Below, piece after piece: positions 11,568-24,936 of a stretch of DNA of 64,000 bases. This DNA comes from Ifrita kowaldi (taxonomy: Eukaryota > Chordata > Aves > Passeriformes > Cinclosomatidae). Under the pieces are notes generated by a model. The model did no database searches and had not been told where the DNA came from. It worked only from the letters and a program-made list of their open reading frames with translations. Position numbers and translations under genes: made by a program. The stretch spans positions 28,276 to 92,275 of the forward strand of contig VZRS01010764.1 in NCBI GenBank assembly GCA_013398055.1. The letters run 5' to 3'. How positions within the stretch are numbered: position 1 is the first letter of the stretch; every line of letters starts with the position of its first letter.

Positions 11568-14500
11568 TGTATCATTAAGTCTAAAGTATGTAAAATTTGA
11601 GAAAGGATAGATGTGGTGTAGCATTTTACAGTTACATCTGTTAAAGCTTACCAACTACTGAAAGTAATAATTACATTAAATTCCGTGTGTTCTTAAATGT
11701 TTCTGTAATTGTGATCTGTGTATTATCTTATCTCTTCACTCCAAATATAACAATGAGAGACAAAACACAATACTACATGGATCCTTGTTTAGATTCCACC
11801 CAGTGACCGTACCAATGTTCCACTGTATAAATAGTTACTTGAAGTACAGTGTTTTTTATTAGAATGACTAGTGCAGTAATTTTCAAATTGGGCTCTGACT
11901 CTGTGTTGGCCTTCAGGTTAATTCATTTTTTCATATGACAATATTAATCCCTTTTCTCCAATGGCTCATTTTTCACATTTTCAGTACTGATAGAAGACTG
12001 CAGTATGTTGAAAATCAAGACACTTCAAATTATGCCTGCTAGATTGTATATTACTTGATAGCATGACACAAATTTCATTTACATGTCTTACACAATTATT
12101 CAGTAGAGAGTGGGGTTAAATTGTTAATTCAGGGGAGGTAACATCTCAGCTGGGGTTGCACTTCTTCAGAGCTGTGTTTTTACATGCCAGCTGAAAATCT
12201 AGATCTGCAAATGTGGCTTAGTTTTCTGATTTCCCAGTGACTTGTTTTATGATCTTTATCACGGCGCTTCTGCCTTATTTCTCCATTAGTTTATTCCAGA
12301 ATGTTGCTTTTCTGATGTGTTTATATGTAAAGAACAGAACGGTTGAGGTGCTTCAGTAGAATCTGGAGGAAAGAAGGAAATAAGAAGCAGTTATTAGTAC
12401 TTCTATGATCTGAAGCTTAATTTATTAGCACACATAAAGTAATGCAAAGGCTGTATGTCTAAAAGGACATGTATACTTTAAACAGATATCTCTAAAGGCA
12501 AGCTGTTATCTTCATTTCTTACCCTTACAGGATTAAATATCTTAGAAAGTTAAATGTAGTGATGAAATGGAAAAAAATGTTACATCCAAAACAGTTTAGT
12601 AAAGTGAATATTTGGTAGTCTTGTAATGGAGGCTCAAGGGGGCAGAGCTTTACTTGCATGATTTAATTGGACCTCTGAGGAAACAAGATATTGCTCAAAA
12701 TAAAGTCAGGTTTGGTGGTATGGTAACCCTAGGTTCTGGGCACCTGCTGTTGTATTCTAATAGTGCTAATTTAAATTTCTGTAGAACGTATCTCCAACCT
12801 CCTTTTTAAACATTTGTGAGTTTCACTCCATTTGTATTTAAAAAAAAAAATATCATCAGGATCTGAAGTCAAATATCTAGCTTGAAATGTTTGGTTTCTC
12901 TTCTCAGTGCTCTTGATGAAGCTGGATGACTGTGTCTCACCAAGAAAATGAATTTATGCCCACTCTCTACTGTTCTCCAGCTGGTTACAATAGCCTTCCA
13001 TATGTTCTAGGTGGCTGAATGTACAATACAGACTAGTTAATTTTTTTAATGCTTAGTCACCTGAAAAATAAGTGTGAAGAAATGCTGCCATTAGTTTCTT
13101 AATAACAGGTTAAAGGGTTGATGATTGTTCTAATCACATTCAAATGAAATTAAATTAAAAAAAACACCAAAACAAAATAAAAAACCAAGTCCCAGGTATT
13201 GTAGAACTTTGCAGTCAGAATTGGCTCTAATAATAGGGGAAAAAAAGTGAAAAGATGTATTGTGTGTGGATTTGGTTCATCCATTTCCAGCTACAAGCTC
13301 CCTATAGGCATTCCCGAGGAATGCGTGTGTATCTCAAATGGCATGTTAAAACTGACCTCATAAAAAAAATGAAGAGATTGGTATTGAATAGTCAGAATCA
13401 TAACTGGGTCTTCAATTCGGCTTTCCTTTTAATATTTATTGTTACTGCATAAATCTTGTTCCATTTCTTTTTATTAGCGAAATGTTTTCCACATTTCTAT
13501 TTCCATTAAAACCACATTCAGAGCTATTAGTGGATTGTTATTTTCCAGTACTGTATCAATTAATGGAGCTAACATGCAAAGAAGAGGATGTAGATCAATT
13601 CTACATGCGAGACACTGGCCTTGTGGACTGATTTTCTTATTCCCTAAAGTCTTCACAGAGGAGTGATTTCTGATCATGAGGTGGAGGGTTGAGAAAGAGA
13701 AAATAAATATTTAGCTGAAGACTAGCTTCAGAAAAGGCACAAATCCACATGTCCTGTATCTTAATGGAATTGAATCAGATTGGTTTGATGGATTTTGATT
13801 TTTGCTAGTTTAATTTTTTTTTTTAAGGTAATGTAAGAAATTCACTATTTGGTTTCTTTCAAAATCATCTAATGATTTCCTTTTGTTGTGCACAAAGCTA
13901 GGTTCCAGTTCTGGCCACAGACCTAGCTCAGCATTTTACATTTCATAAAATTTTTTTTCTGTATCTTCCACATGGAGGTGAGAGGGCAGAGACTTTTTTG
14001 TTGAGTTGCACTGGCAGATTTCAGACTCCTGGAAGTCATCATCCAAAATATGCAAAGTGTTTTGATGGAATAAATAAGTACTTGTTATACCATACCCAAC
14101 ATATGGAGAAAGCAATAAAAATCCCTCCTGCTCGTACCTGCTCTTCTATAAAACAAGAATAACTGAAATGAATCTACTGGAATTCCATGAGTGCCAGGAG
14201 GAGGGGAAGCAGCTCGTATGAGGTAACTGCCTGTCAATGTTATAATCAAATGCTGGATACATTCTGGCTGTTACCTTGGGAGGGATGCAGAAGTGCAGCT
14301 TCAGTCAGCTGACTTTATCTACAACAGAAATCTAGAAATAAACAACGTCTCCTCATTTTCTGTTTGGGGTTTCTGTCCTTCGCTGGAAGAGTAAATTTCT
14401 CTCTATTAAGACCATGTATCTAAGTTTTTCATTGTGTCATGCTTGTGATTTTCTACTGTTATCATTCAGCATTATTTTCATTAATTATTTTGCCATTATC

Positions 14501-14897
14501 ATGTTTTCTTTTTGTATTGAAACATCATTTCCCTTCATTTTAGGAAAAGGAATTAATTTTTTCCCACTTAGTTTGTTACAAGTCCTAAGGCTTCAGATTT
14601 TGTAAGGTAACAAAGTACCTTCTCCAAAATATCGACTGTTGCAATTAAAAACTGCCAGGGGCAGGGGAAGGATTACTGTTAAGGTTCAATTGATTTCATC
14701 TTGGATGGTCCACAGACATGAATACCTGTAATCTCTCATAAACAAATTCATGTGCATGCAGCCAACTTGTCAATCATGTAGGGAATGCACTGAGTATAAT
14801 AAAGAAAACATGTTATTTAGCGTTTTATGTTATTTCACGTTTTACGTAATATCCACTCATAAGATGTAACTTCTGCTAACAAAAGAAAGCCATTCCT
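11568..14897. other. Noncoding DNA, no gene seen
   Basis: AT-rich with A or T runs near 12839 and 13811. Open frames are 67 codons or shorter. No transposon or RNA gene was recognised. Confidence 0.65.
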
Positions 14898-14946
14898 GTT
14901 AAATAAAGAACTATATTCCACATGTAAAATATAGTTCTTTGCTAAC
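14898..14946. repeat. Hairpin: perfect 13-bp inverted repeat, extended imperfectly
   Basis: Arms AAAGAACTATATT (14905-14917) and AATATAGTTCTTT (14928-14940) are exact reverse complements around a 10-nt loop (14918-14927). Outside them, GTTAAAT on the left and GCTAAC on the right extend the pairing to about 17-18 bp with a bulge and mismatches. It is too short for a typical animal pre-miRNA. It may be a palindromic relic of a small DNA transposon or a chance AT-rich palindrome. Confidence 0.8.
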
Positions 14947-17241
14947 GTGGTTCTTTTCTACTCGTAAATACTTGTGTGTATAGATGAAGGTAGAACAAAT
15001 CTTCTATTACGAAGAGTTCTGAGCAAGAATTACCTTGGTAATACAGGCTCAGTGCAAGACTGAAAGGTAGAAAAGCTCAGAAAGTAATAAGGGCAACTAG
15101 TAATTATTTTTCTTTCCAGGGTATAGGTAGGAGATACATTGAGTTGACAGAAGCATAGTGCAAAATCAACAAAAGTGAGTTTAATGATTTCAATTTTCAT
15201 GCTCCTTGTCTTTTCGGCCTAAGGATATTCAGAAATTAGAACAGCCCTGATTTTCATCATACTTTCCCCCCCTAATTTATATTAGAAATAGTGTATCATA
15301 TACTGTGGTAACCTGTGTGAAAACAGTTTAAATCGTTGCTTAGATTTCAGATGTGAGCTCTAATGTCTCTCTGATATCCTGAGCCTGGTTTGTTATCTAG
15401 ATCTGCAACATTACTATCCAGGGCAGCCTAAATCTCTGCTTACCTTGCTGTCTTACCCTGTCCTCTGGTGGGATCCTAACAGAGAAATTAGTTCTGTAAA
15501 CTACGAGCCTTGCAGGGAGATGGAAAACAAACTAGGCTATAAAGAAGATTAAAGATTTTCACTGGAAGGTTGATGTCTAGAAAACAGATCTGAACCTATT
15601 GGATCACTTCATTTAAGCCACTGAACTGTGGTAATTAGACTTAGGAGGAAAGAGCATTCATATTTCAAAAGACTGAATTGCTGACTCCAGTTTGCCTCTG
15701 CAGTGTGCAGGGCCGAGCTCTCCCCCTGATGTCCAGTGACCATCTGCCCACATCACTGCAAGGCCATCAGCACTGAAGGAGATCATAGGTGAGGGGCCTC
15801 CATTCTGCACGTTGTCTTCCAGGAAAGAGTTTGTGAGAGATAAAGCAGTGTCAGCTGCCTCTGTGTTGAATACCAGTCATTAGCAAATGAAATACCAGGC
15901 ATTAACAAATGCTTTCGGGGAGTGATGTAATCAAGCAGTGCCCAGGACTTTTGCTTCTGGTAGTGCTTAGGGCAGGGAATGTGAGCTTTTGTTGCACCTT
16001 TTCTCTTTTTTTTCTCTACCGTAGTAATTTTCACCTGGCCCAGGAACTTGTTTTTAATGGTGCTTATTTTAGTTTCCCATAACAAATCTTTGTCACCTTA
16101 CCTGTGTAGCTTGTTCGTATGGTTTTGTTACAGCTGCCTCTGCCTGAGAATTGGGCCTGGTACCTGCTTTGACAGGTCATAATTATTGCATAACATGTGC
16201 AAGACTTCTCCTGAAAAAGGCCAGAGGAGGCTCCCTAAATAAGTCCATATTATTTATTGCTGCCCACACTTGCTAATGGCCATGAGCAGCCTTCTAGAGC
16301 CCAGCCTTCTTTTAGAAAAGGAGCAGGCTCTCTCTTTGTTTCCAAAGCAGAACATCAGGACATGACTTGCACCCAGTTTCTGAGAAGAGAGCAGTTAATA
16401 CAGATCAACCTGTATTGTCAGACAGCTAAAATATCTCGCCTAAACACAATATTCCCCACACACATGCCTTATTTGCAGGTGCAGAATATTTGCTAAATCA
16501 CAACCTATGGAGGCATCTCCAGGCCTAATTAATGTGAGCTTTGAAAGCATTTAATTTTGATCTGGCTTGCAGGTCAGGAATCACACTGATAAATGTAATT
16601 TATGATGCTGTGAAGAAAGTCCCCTGTAGGTGGAAATTCAGGCTGCAGAAGGGAATATTATGCTGTCTGACAGATTTCAAAGGGGAGGGGGGAGGAGACA
16701 CCTTTGCTTTAGTCTTTACTTTTGGGAATTTCCTTTTCCATACTTCTAAGAGCATAGAAAAAGTATATTTAGTTGCTCTTTCTAAAATAAATGCTTCATT
16801 TAGATTTTTTTAGACTAGTTAGAGCAGGTAATGCAGGACTGGTGTATTGCCTGTACACGTAGCCATTTAATAAAAGCCCCAGTGTGTCTAGGTAGACAAT
16901 TTGGTGGCTATTCCAAAGGTGTGTCCTTTGTGTAAGGGTCAGGAAAGGGTTGTGAAAGATGCAGTTGAATTCAGCAGCGTCACTCACTCTGACCCGGAAG
17001 GAGATTTGCCATTTTCTTTTCACTTCACTGTATTTGTCATCTTCTTACATTTCTCAATATTTTCAAACCTATATGCCTTATAATCAGTCAAAAAATACAG
17101 TCTGAATTTCCATGAGGTTTTGACGGTACCTGCAGATGTTTTCATGAATAAGTATTTAAAGGTAGCATAACTGATTCAATAACCTTTAAAATTCCTGGCT
17201 TTGTGTGTGCGTGTGTTCATTGGTTTTCTGTTTCTTCTCAC
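14947..17241. other. Noncoding DNA, no gene seen
   Basis: Mixed composition. The stretch around 15700-15790 is GC-richer but shows no open frame with splice support. Open frames of 100 codons (minus, 15783-16085) and 90 codons (plus, 16541-16813) carry no domain I recognise and are treated as chance. Confidence 0.6.
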
Positions 17242-17336
17242 AGAGGCAATTTCTCGGTAGATGTTCCCCAGCTCATACAGGAATACGCTCATCAGAAATA
17301 GTGCTCCACAGCACACACTCCTAATTGAATCAATCA
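17242..17336 (-). other. Candidate internal coding exon, membrane-segment-like peptide, gene unknown
   Basis: On the minus strand a pyrimidine-rich tract ending TTTCAG (acceptor just right of 17336) precedes a 95-bp open segment. The segment ends at a GTGAGA donor (17236-17241). After a 2-nt split codon it encodes 31 residues. These begin IDSIRSVCCGA, continue with a hydrophobic stretch (ALFLMSVFL) and end YELGNIYREIAS. This is the pattern of a transmembrane helix leaving into a charged juxtamembrane region. The phases would be 1 at the acceptor and 0 at the donor. I could not match the peptide to a named family, and no partner exon was found in the window. T-rich DNA can produce hydrophobic peptides by chance, so the call rests on both splice signals together with the peptide's balanced character. 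Confidence 0.3.
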
Positions 17337-20300
17337 CTGAAATGGGCACCAAGAAATAATGTTAAGTGTAAAGCATATGAGGCAATAAAAACCAGATAAT
17401 ACCACTAACTTCATTCTCTACTTGGGTTATATTTCATCTAAAGGAACAAATGTGAATTTTCAGTCCCATGGCTGAACTGAGTAGATATTGTGGGGACAAT
17501 TGTTGACTGAAGATACCCAATGCCCTTCCATACCGCAGGCCTCAGAGGGCCAAGGTCAGGGGAAAGGCTTGAAATAGGGAGCTGAGTTATTTGAATAACT
17601 GTTAATGGAGTATCTGTGATGCACATATTTGTCTCTTTTGAGAGAATGAAAACCATTCCTTTTTAGAGAAATCTTGTGTACCAGAGGACCCTGAGGAGAT
17701 GCTAGAGTATTTCTGCAGAAGGCAATGCAGTCCCACGCTAAGGGGCCGAGTGCTCACATCAGCTCTGCAGCTGGGCCCGCTCGTTCAGAGGACTGAGTCA
17801 GAGCTCTCACTGCAGCCGGGCCTTTTATCCACTGTGCAGAAATCTGCTCAATAATGACTGCAGTGTCTGCTCCACAAATAGTTTTAGGAGCCTAAGCTTT
17901 GCAAAATGGGCCTAAGCAATGAGTGAGAAGATGCTGCAAGAATTTCAGAGTTGATTCTGACAATCAGCATTGACAAGACAAGCTGACACTTTAAAATAAT
18001 AAATAGCAAACTTGCAAACATGGGCAGAATATATCTGGCCTAAATGTTATTTCAGGGTGACTGGATTAAACTATTTTCTCAATTTTAGAGTTTATGGCTT
18101 TATATATAGCACATTTATGTATAAAATAACAAATATAGTATTTGTCCTTTATTGGCTACATTTATTGTATTAAATTTAGAAGAATTGGTTCATAACTTTC
18201 CCTGGAGATTAGTGAATTAGTGGAAAGGTGAATGATAGGTTGGTAGGCGCCCATGGAAGAAAGACAAAGTGGTTCAGGAACTCTCAACTCATCTTCCTTT
18301 GTCAGAAAATAAATATTTGTTTCAGAAAATATGAAGTTAAAACTGTATTTTTTTGTTTGATATTTAAATCCCTACCTTTTCAAGTTCAAGTGAGGCAAGA
18401 TTATTCACTCATATAATTAAAAAATAATATGGGCTTGGACATAATGGCAGGGCTTGGAGCTGGCAGGCAGTGCCTATGATTAGGAATTTCCTGTGGGCCA
18501 CATCTAAAATGAAGGCAGGTAATCTTGAGTGTTTGGGTTGGTTGCTTTTTTTTCCTTTGCCTACTTCTTAGAAATACCTCAAGTTGACACTAATTTGATA
18601 CTTTAAACTCCCAAAGCCCTTTGGATTGTGACGATAGAATGTAAGAAATTTTCCTTGGTGTCAGTCAGTAACTTTTGCTTTTCTTCAGGTTAGAAAAGGT
18701 GATTGACAGGAATAGCAGTGCTGCTCCATGCTACAGTTCAGTTTGAACAGAAAATTAGATTGACTGGCATTGGATATTTTCTTTTCCTTTTAAACAGTTG
18801 AAAACAATGACAGCAGAATGCAAAGAGTTCTTGATTGCCCTGCTGAAGGTTTTTTTTTTTTAAAGCCTTAGATGAAATACTATGTTGTAAGCTGAGAATG
18901 TGAACAGAATCTGCTAAATGAAGTCATTTGTTCCCTCTTTTCTTGTCTGTGTGTGTATAATCTCTCCTGGTGAGTTGAATGAAATGGTTGCGAGTGAAAT
19001 ATAGCAGTGAAATATTTGTGTTGTGCTTTTTGCCCTCTCTGTTATGTTCATGTGGTGGTAGGGATCATGTTCCATTTGTCCCTGTTTCCATATGGTGCGA
19101 CCTTGTTTAATCTGCAGCTGACTGGCAATGCTGTGCTTGAGTAAGGAGAGCAGGACTGCTTTAGGAATTTTAGGAAAAGCTTCTTTGTGGAGTCTTTATG
19201 AACAGATGCTTCACTCTTAAGATTCTCTGATTATACCCGTGCTGATAGCACTTACCTGCAGCCATGATAAGGTTTGGGACATCAGGTTGAATAACAGGGA
19301 GTGTGTTGGGGTGACAGTTGGCAATAAGGATTTTTTTGACCTCCACAAAGTGTCAGGAGACAATTTAAACTACAGACGGTGTATGCTGATTTCTGTTTTA
19401 GGCATCTTTCTCTGTGTCTTAAATTTAGGTGACTGCACAAAGGGAAAATTTATTTCTTTCTCTTTTTAAAAAAGAAATTAAAGTTTGGTGTGTGGATGAG
19501 ATATGTAGCAATATTTGCAGTCAGGGGTACTGTCCACAGCTATGAAATAATATTAGTACATCTCATCTCTGTCCTTTTGGTGGGTCAGAAAATAGAGATC
19601 AGTCTTCCACTGGGACTCCAGTGTTCAATATCTGTATTGCACTTGATGTATTACATTACTAAACGCACTAGAGGGAATTTTTGAGGCCACAGGCCACTGG
19701 TGGTGAGCAAAGACCCTGAAATTTGTCTCCTTGATATTCCAAAAGAGCAATTCAGAGTGGTTTGTAAGTTACGTGTGGGATCAGTACTTCATCTGGAAAT
19801 TTTTCTGGCAGATTTTGAATTTCTCTCTAAGTTATTGGTTGGGTGATGCAATGCTCAGCTTTAATTTAGAAGGAGTTTATTCAATTATTCTCTATCATGT
19901 TGAGGTGAGAGCTGGAGCTCTTTGGAGAGTTCATTGTTGGATGACTGAAGACGTTGGGAGCCAGATAATGTTCACACCATGTTGTGTTCAGCTCCTGTTT
20001 GCAGAGGGGCTCTTGGCACTGGTCTGAAAGTCTTCTCAGTTCCACATGTTGGAGGTGCTGCCTTTTTGTAGCAATTGTCTAAGTAGTTATCATTTTTGTT
20101 ATTCTTGATGGATATCTGCCCATGTAGCTGGAGTTCTACAGTCAGAAGAGGAAAGGTTCATTTATGTTCCTGCATATTATGTCAAGGCATGGCAAAGTGA
20201 AACTTTCTTAACAGGCAAGTTTGAAAATGCTGAGCTGATCCTGTCTTGCATACAGGTTCAAACTGCTCTTGTGGAACTAAAAAGAATATACAGGTCTCCA

Positions 20301-22270
20301 TTGAGCTGTGGAATGACAGGGAGATGATTGTGTCATGTCTTTTTAAGGTTTTGGGGTATTTTTTAATGAATTTTATCCTCCCTGTTTTTCTTGCGAGTGC
20401 TTGAAACCACCTGTTTTCTTCTGCTTGGCTAGACACTTCTGTTCAACACATATTTTTCCTTTTATTACAACAGCCACAGGGCTTCACAAAAATGATAGGT
20501 TAAAGACATAGTCCTGATTCTAAGTGCTCACCAGCCAGCAAATCTAGTGAGGTATGAAAGGAAATATGTGAAGCACCTACTGAAAGACAACAGGAGCAGA
20601 GGCATTGTGCATGGGCAGATGTGTGCAATGCTTCCTGCCTCCTGTGAAAAGCTTCCTGAAATGCACAAAGCAGCCCTTGATTTAGCACAGTAGGCAAAAA
20701 TCAGGTGGGCAGTCAGTCTGCCTCATTTGTTATGTAGCAGTTAAACCAAAGGTGAATGTGTCCAGCTGAAAGAGTTGCAGATGTACCAATTAAAAGTTGA
20801 ATAATGCCTAGGGAGCAGAGCAAAGAATTATCTATTCAAAATGCTTGAATTGATAAAAATTATGTCCAATTCTCTACTGTATAAACCATATCTCCATGTC
20901 CTTGGGAAGTCTGAGACAAAAGAAGACTAACACAGGATAGGCTGTGTACTGCAGGCTGTCAGAGCAAAGAGCCAACTTACAACCAGTGAAAGTTTTATCT
21001 GATTAATGAGTCAGACTCCAGTATTTGTCCTGAAATAATTAGTATGAGACTACATTCATCTATCTGCACTTGTAAACTGAACATTGCAATTAGAAGGAGG
21101 AGTGTGCACTTTGTGCATTTTGTTTATACAATGTTCTGGGGACATCACTGCTGTCTTTTAGTCCAGCCTTCAAAATCCATGAGTATCTGAACTAGAGTTG
21201 TACATCTTTTCTTTGGGACTTCTAAATCCTATAGTATTCAGTTACTGCTTTTATAGACCCGTTTAATTTAGTGAAACAGAAGAGGAAGTTTTTGCTCATA
21301 TCTTTTTGTCCTTGAAGTTCACTTTCTGTCTCATATTTATTGTCCACTGTTCAAATGCAGCTCCCAAGTCCGAGTTTCTAATTTTCTCATGGGCTTTTAA
21401 ATAGTGTTTGTCGTGTTTATCACTATGGTATGTAAGTGCTTCAAAAACATTAATGAACTTTCATAAAACAGCTTTGAGATGAATGGTATTAGCATTATCT
21501 ATCTTTTGAGTTGGGAATGAAAGTACAGAGAGATTAATGCCAGAACTCACTACAGCTGTTCTGTTTCAGACATTTATCACCTTTCTTCTGTCTGCCCCAA
21601 ATATTTAGCATTACGTAGCAATTTGTACACTTAGAACTCATCTCCCATTATCTTTGATGTGCCTGTCGCTACCACTACCACTACCTGGCACAGAATTTGG
21701 GTGTTGAACTATTTCCGTGAGGGTAGAAAGCCTTCAGAGGAGCTGTGCAGTTTCTGAACAGTTTGAACAAATGCAACTAATCTCTCCCACCAAGGTTGTG
21801 GGCAGACTGTCAGAAAAGGTAAAATATCTCAGTTCCTCTGAGTAGTCCTCCTTTCTTCCCTGAAATCTCCATCTTTTTTATTCTACACTCTACAGTTTCT
21901 ACAAATAGAATTTAAAAAGGACCATGTATGTAATCATTGAGCGTGTCTTGTGTACTAAAAAATCTGTAATAAGGGAAAAAATAGTAGTAATGGAAAGGAG
22001 TTCACATGGGTTCATAGAAGGAAATCATATAAATACATGATTATAAATACATTAGGAGTTTTCAGAGCAGCCAAAAGACATGTGGGTAAGAATGACTTGA
22101 CTGGTGAACCATATGCAGATTTTTCCAAAGCTTATGATAAATATTTTTGCTATGTGCTTTAAATCAAGCTGTAATGTCAAAAGAATCATTGCTCCTGTAG
22201 AGTAATGCCTGATCAGAACAAAAGGAAAGGCTGTGGACATTTGAGGAAGATTTCAGGTGGTCTTGTAAAA
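17337..22270. other. Noncoding DNA, no gene seen
   Basis: AT-rich background with a GC-richer patch at about 17690-17880 that holds a TGAGTCA AP-1 site and CAGCTG/CTGCAG words. Open frames are all under 100 codons. A minus-strand ATGGCTGCAG followed by GTAAGT near 19255-19270 has the form of a first coding exon but no supporting promoter, so it is not called. Confidence 0.6.
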
Positions 22271-22310
22271 AATCATTGATAAATCATTAAAAATCATCTT
22301 TAATCATTAA
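22271..22310. repeat. Short AT-rich tandem array of AAATCAT units
   Basis: AATCAT recurs at 22271, 22282, 22292 and 22302 with a 10-11 bp period. This is a small degenerate minisatellite, probably from replication slippage. Confidence 0.6.
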
Positions 22311-24904
22311 AAGTATCTTTATTCTACATTTTCAGGGAAAAAATAGCAAGGTGGTAAAGTTCAAAAATATAAAATAACACTCAGTAACAATGAAATTAGA
22401 CATTGCTGCTGAGTCACTGTGCAAAAAATGGCAGATAAATTTCAGTGTTGCTAATTCTGAAATGATACCTGTATTTAACTTCAGAAATGCTGTCATTTTC
22501 ACTGCATTATTCAAAGATCTTGGGCAATTATGGATTATTCTGCAAAAGTGCCCACCTAATTAAAAAATAACTGAAAAGGGAAGACACATTTTTAGAAGGT
22601 GGTCTCCCTCTTCCATTTGGCAAGGATATTTCAGACCTGGAAAAGAAATGGAGAAGAATAATGAAATGACAAGAAGATTGGAATGAATTCCCTGTGTGGA
22701 AAAGTTAAATGGACTAGAACTTGGAAAAGAAGCAACTGAACCAAGTACACAATAAAAGTCTCCAAATGAATGCAAATAAGGACTGATTATTCATCACCTC
22801 TTGTAACAGAAGAGCCAATGGGCAACCACTGAAACTCTTATAAAACAAATTTGAACCAAAATGCTGTGTTTTACATGCCATGCATAATTCAAGTGTGTAA
22901 CTCGGGATTTTATATATATCAAAAGTATAAAAAGAGCATTTAGCAATTAGAGAAAATCATGGACTCATCAAGGGCTATTAAACACCATGATGCAGATGCA
23001 AACTCTATCTCAGGGGGTTGGGACATTATACTTGCAGAAGTGTTATCTATATTTGCTTGTTTTATGCTTTTCCCACAGTTATAAAAGGTTTTCCATGCTG
23101 AGACAGGATAACAGATTACACTTCTCATCTGACCTAATAAATCCGATCCTATTTTCTAACAGCTTCCTGACAGAAACTCAAATCAGGTTTGTCCTGTGCA
23201 TTCAATAAGGCAAGAAAAATTTGAGGACTATAATGCGTAGTTATACATTTGCACAACAAGCCAAATTTTGTCATCCTTTCAAGAAAATACTGAGAAATTG
23301 CAGCAGTGGGTTTCACAGGTAGTTTCTAACTGTGAGGGAAAGATCTTTTGCAGGTACTTTTGCTTTCTACTCTGGTCCTCAAAGTCTCTCTGATATCCTT
23401 CTTCTATCTCCTTTTACCAAAGTTGATTTCATCTATCAGTGTATATGTCCTCAATTTTATTCCCTTACACATATTTTTCTTGATTCTGACATTTAAGTTA
23501 AAACTTTCAGTTTCTGTTCTGTTTCAAATCTCATCCTAATGGCTCTCCACTGCTCTCTGCATCCTTGTTCTTCCCACTTTCCAAAGCCAACCATTAGGAT
23601 TCCACATTTGATTTATATTTATTCCCTACAGTCCTTTATTTTTACAGATTCCAGTGTGAGTGTCTGAAAAACCTACTAGGGGAAGTAATTTTTCTGATAA
23701 ATTCCCTGAGGGGCAGACTCCTGTAAATGAACCTTATCGCAAACAGCTCAAGTTAGGAAATATAAACAACTGAAAACAAGGCACTTAAAAGCATGTCAGT
23801 TTTTACTTTTATGATTATGGATGTAGTTGCCGTTATGTATTTATGTGTGACAGATGTGGTGGCTGGAACACTGGTAACATACAGCTGTTCCCCGGCTCAT
23901 GGAGCATGCAAAAGACTAGAATTATTTCTGGTGTGTTTGCTACAGCTGTATGAGGGGTTGAGTCAGCCTTACCTCTTGACACTTGCTCTCACCTGGAGAG
24001 GAAATATTCAGGAACTATCTTTTTTCTCTGACTGTGATTCTATCTTCTCCAAACAAAGGCTAAAGCTACATGTTTTGTGAGAGTGGCCCAAAAAAATCTA
24101 AAGAACTAAAAGAAGAGCAAGGCAATAGACTCTTCAGTTTTCTTCCCTGCATCTTGTCCCCTCTGCTATCCAGAGCTAAAACCAGGGAGAGTGGTAGGGA
24201 CTGCTCTGATGCCATCAGACCATCTTGCGTCAAAGAAAACCAAGGAAACAAAGAAAGATTAAACACCATCCACAGAGATGTCATGCTGTCCATGCTGTGT
24301 TGGCTGAGCTTTTTCAATCCATGTGAGTGTTTTTCAGAACCATCTGTACAGGGGAGTGTTGTCAGGTTTTCCCCACCCACACCATTCTTCATGCACCTTA
24401 GGCCTGTACAGTTATTGGCTGTGTGACACCCCAAACTCTCAGGGGGCCTCCTCTTCTGTCAACCAATACGGAATTGGTTTTTGCTGTGCACAGTGCATTT
24501 CAGGAAAGCTGACAGGAGTAAAGACATTTAGCTCTCCTGCTGCTGTGTTCTTGCAGTAGATGAATGTATTACCATACACCCACCATAATCTGCTCCAAAG
24601 CATTTCATTTGCAATGAAAGAAAAAAAAAAACCAAACCACATTTTTGTACTGTTATTGCTGTCTGGAGTCAAGTTGTTTTTCAGTCTTAGACTTTAGCTA
24701 TTGCTCCCTCTCCTCAGTGAGAGAAGAGGCAAAGCACGCTCAAAGTGCTCCCTGGATTCTAGTGGCCTCTACACAGTGAGAGAAAAAGAGTGCTCCTTTT
24801 TTTTTGTGTGCATTTTTGGGTCACGTATTTATGAAAATAAAATAAATTTATGAAATTATCTATAGCCAGGAAAAGTGAATCCAAACCTTTTTTTTTGGAA
24901 AGGT
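22311..24904. other. Noncoding DNA, no gene seen
   Basis: The stretch 24066-24434 is open on both strands (122 codons minus, 118 codons plus). Open frames on opposite strands of the same DNA show that absence of stops is not evidence of coding here. No recognisable domain was found on either strand. Confidence 0.6.
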
Positions 24905-24926
24905 GGGGGGAGGGAGGGGGGCTGGG
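24905..24926 (+). other. G-quadruplex motif
   Basis: Four G runs of 6, 3, 6 and 3 bases at 24905-24910, 24912-24914, 24916-24921 and 24924-24926 are separated by loops of 1, 1 and 2 nt. A fifth GGG lies at 24934-24936. This fits the G3+N1-7 rule, and the very short loops favour a stable parallel quadruplex. It stands out in an AT-rich region and is flanked by T9 on the left and an A run on the right. Confidence 0.75.
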
Positions 24927-24936
24927 TAGGCGTGGG

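Noticed and set aside
19253..19270. A minus-strand first coding exon (ATGGCTGCAG followed by GTAAGT)
   Set aside because: There is no promoter-like or GC-rich sequence upstream, and the match is short enough to be chance.
24066..24434. Overlapping open frames of 122 (minus) and 118 (plus) codons
   Set aside because: The same DNA cannot plausibly encode both, and neither has a domain. The opening on both strands reflects local base composition.
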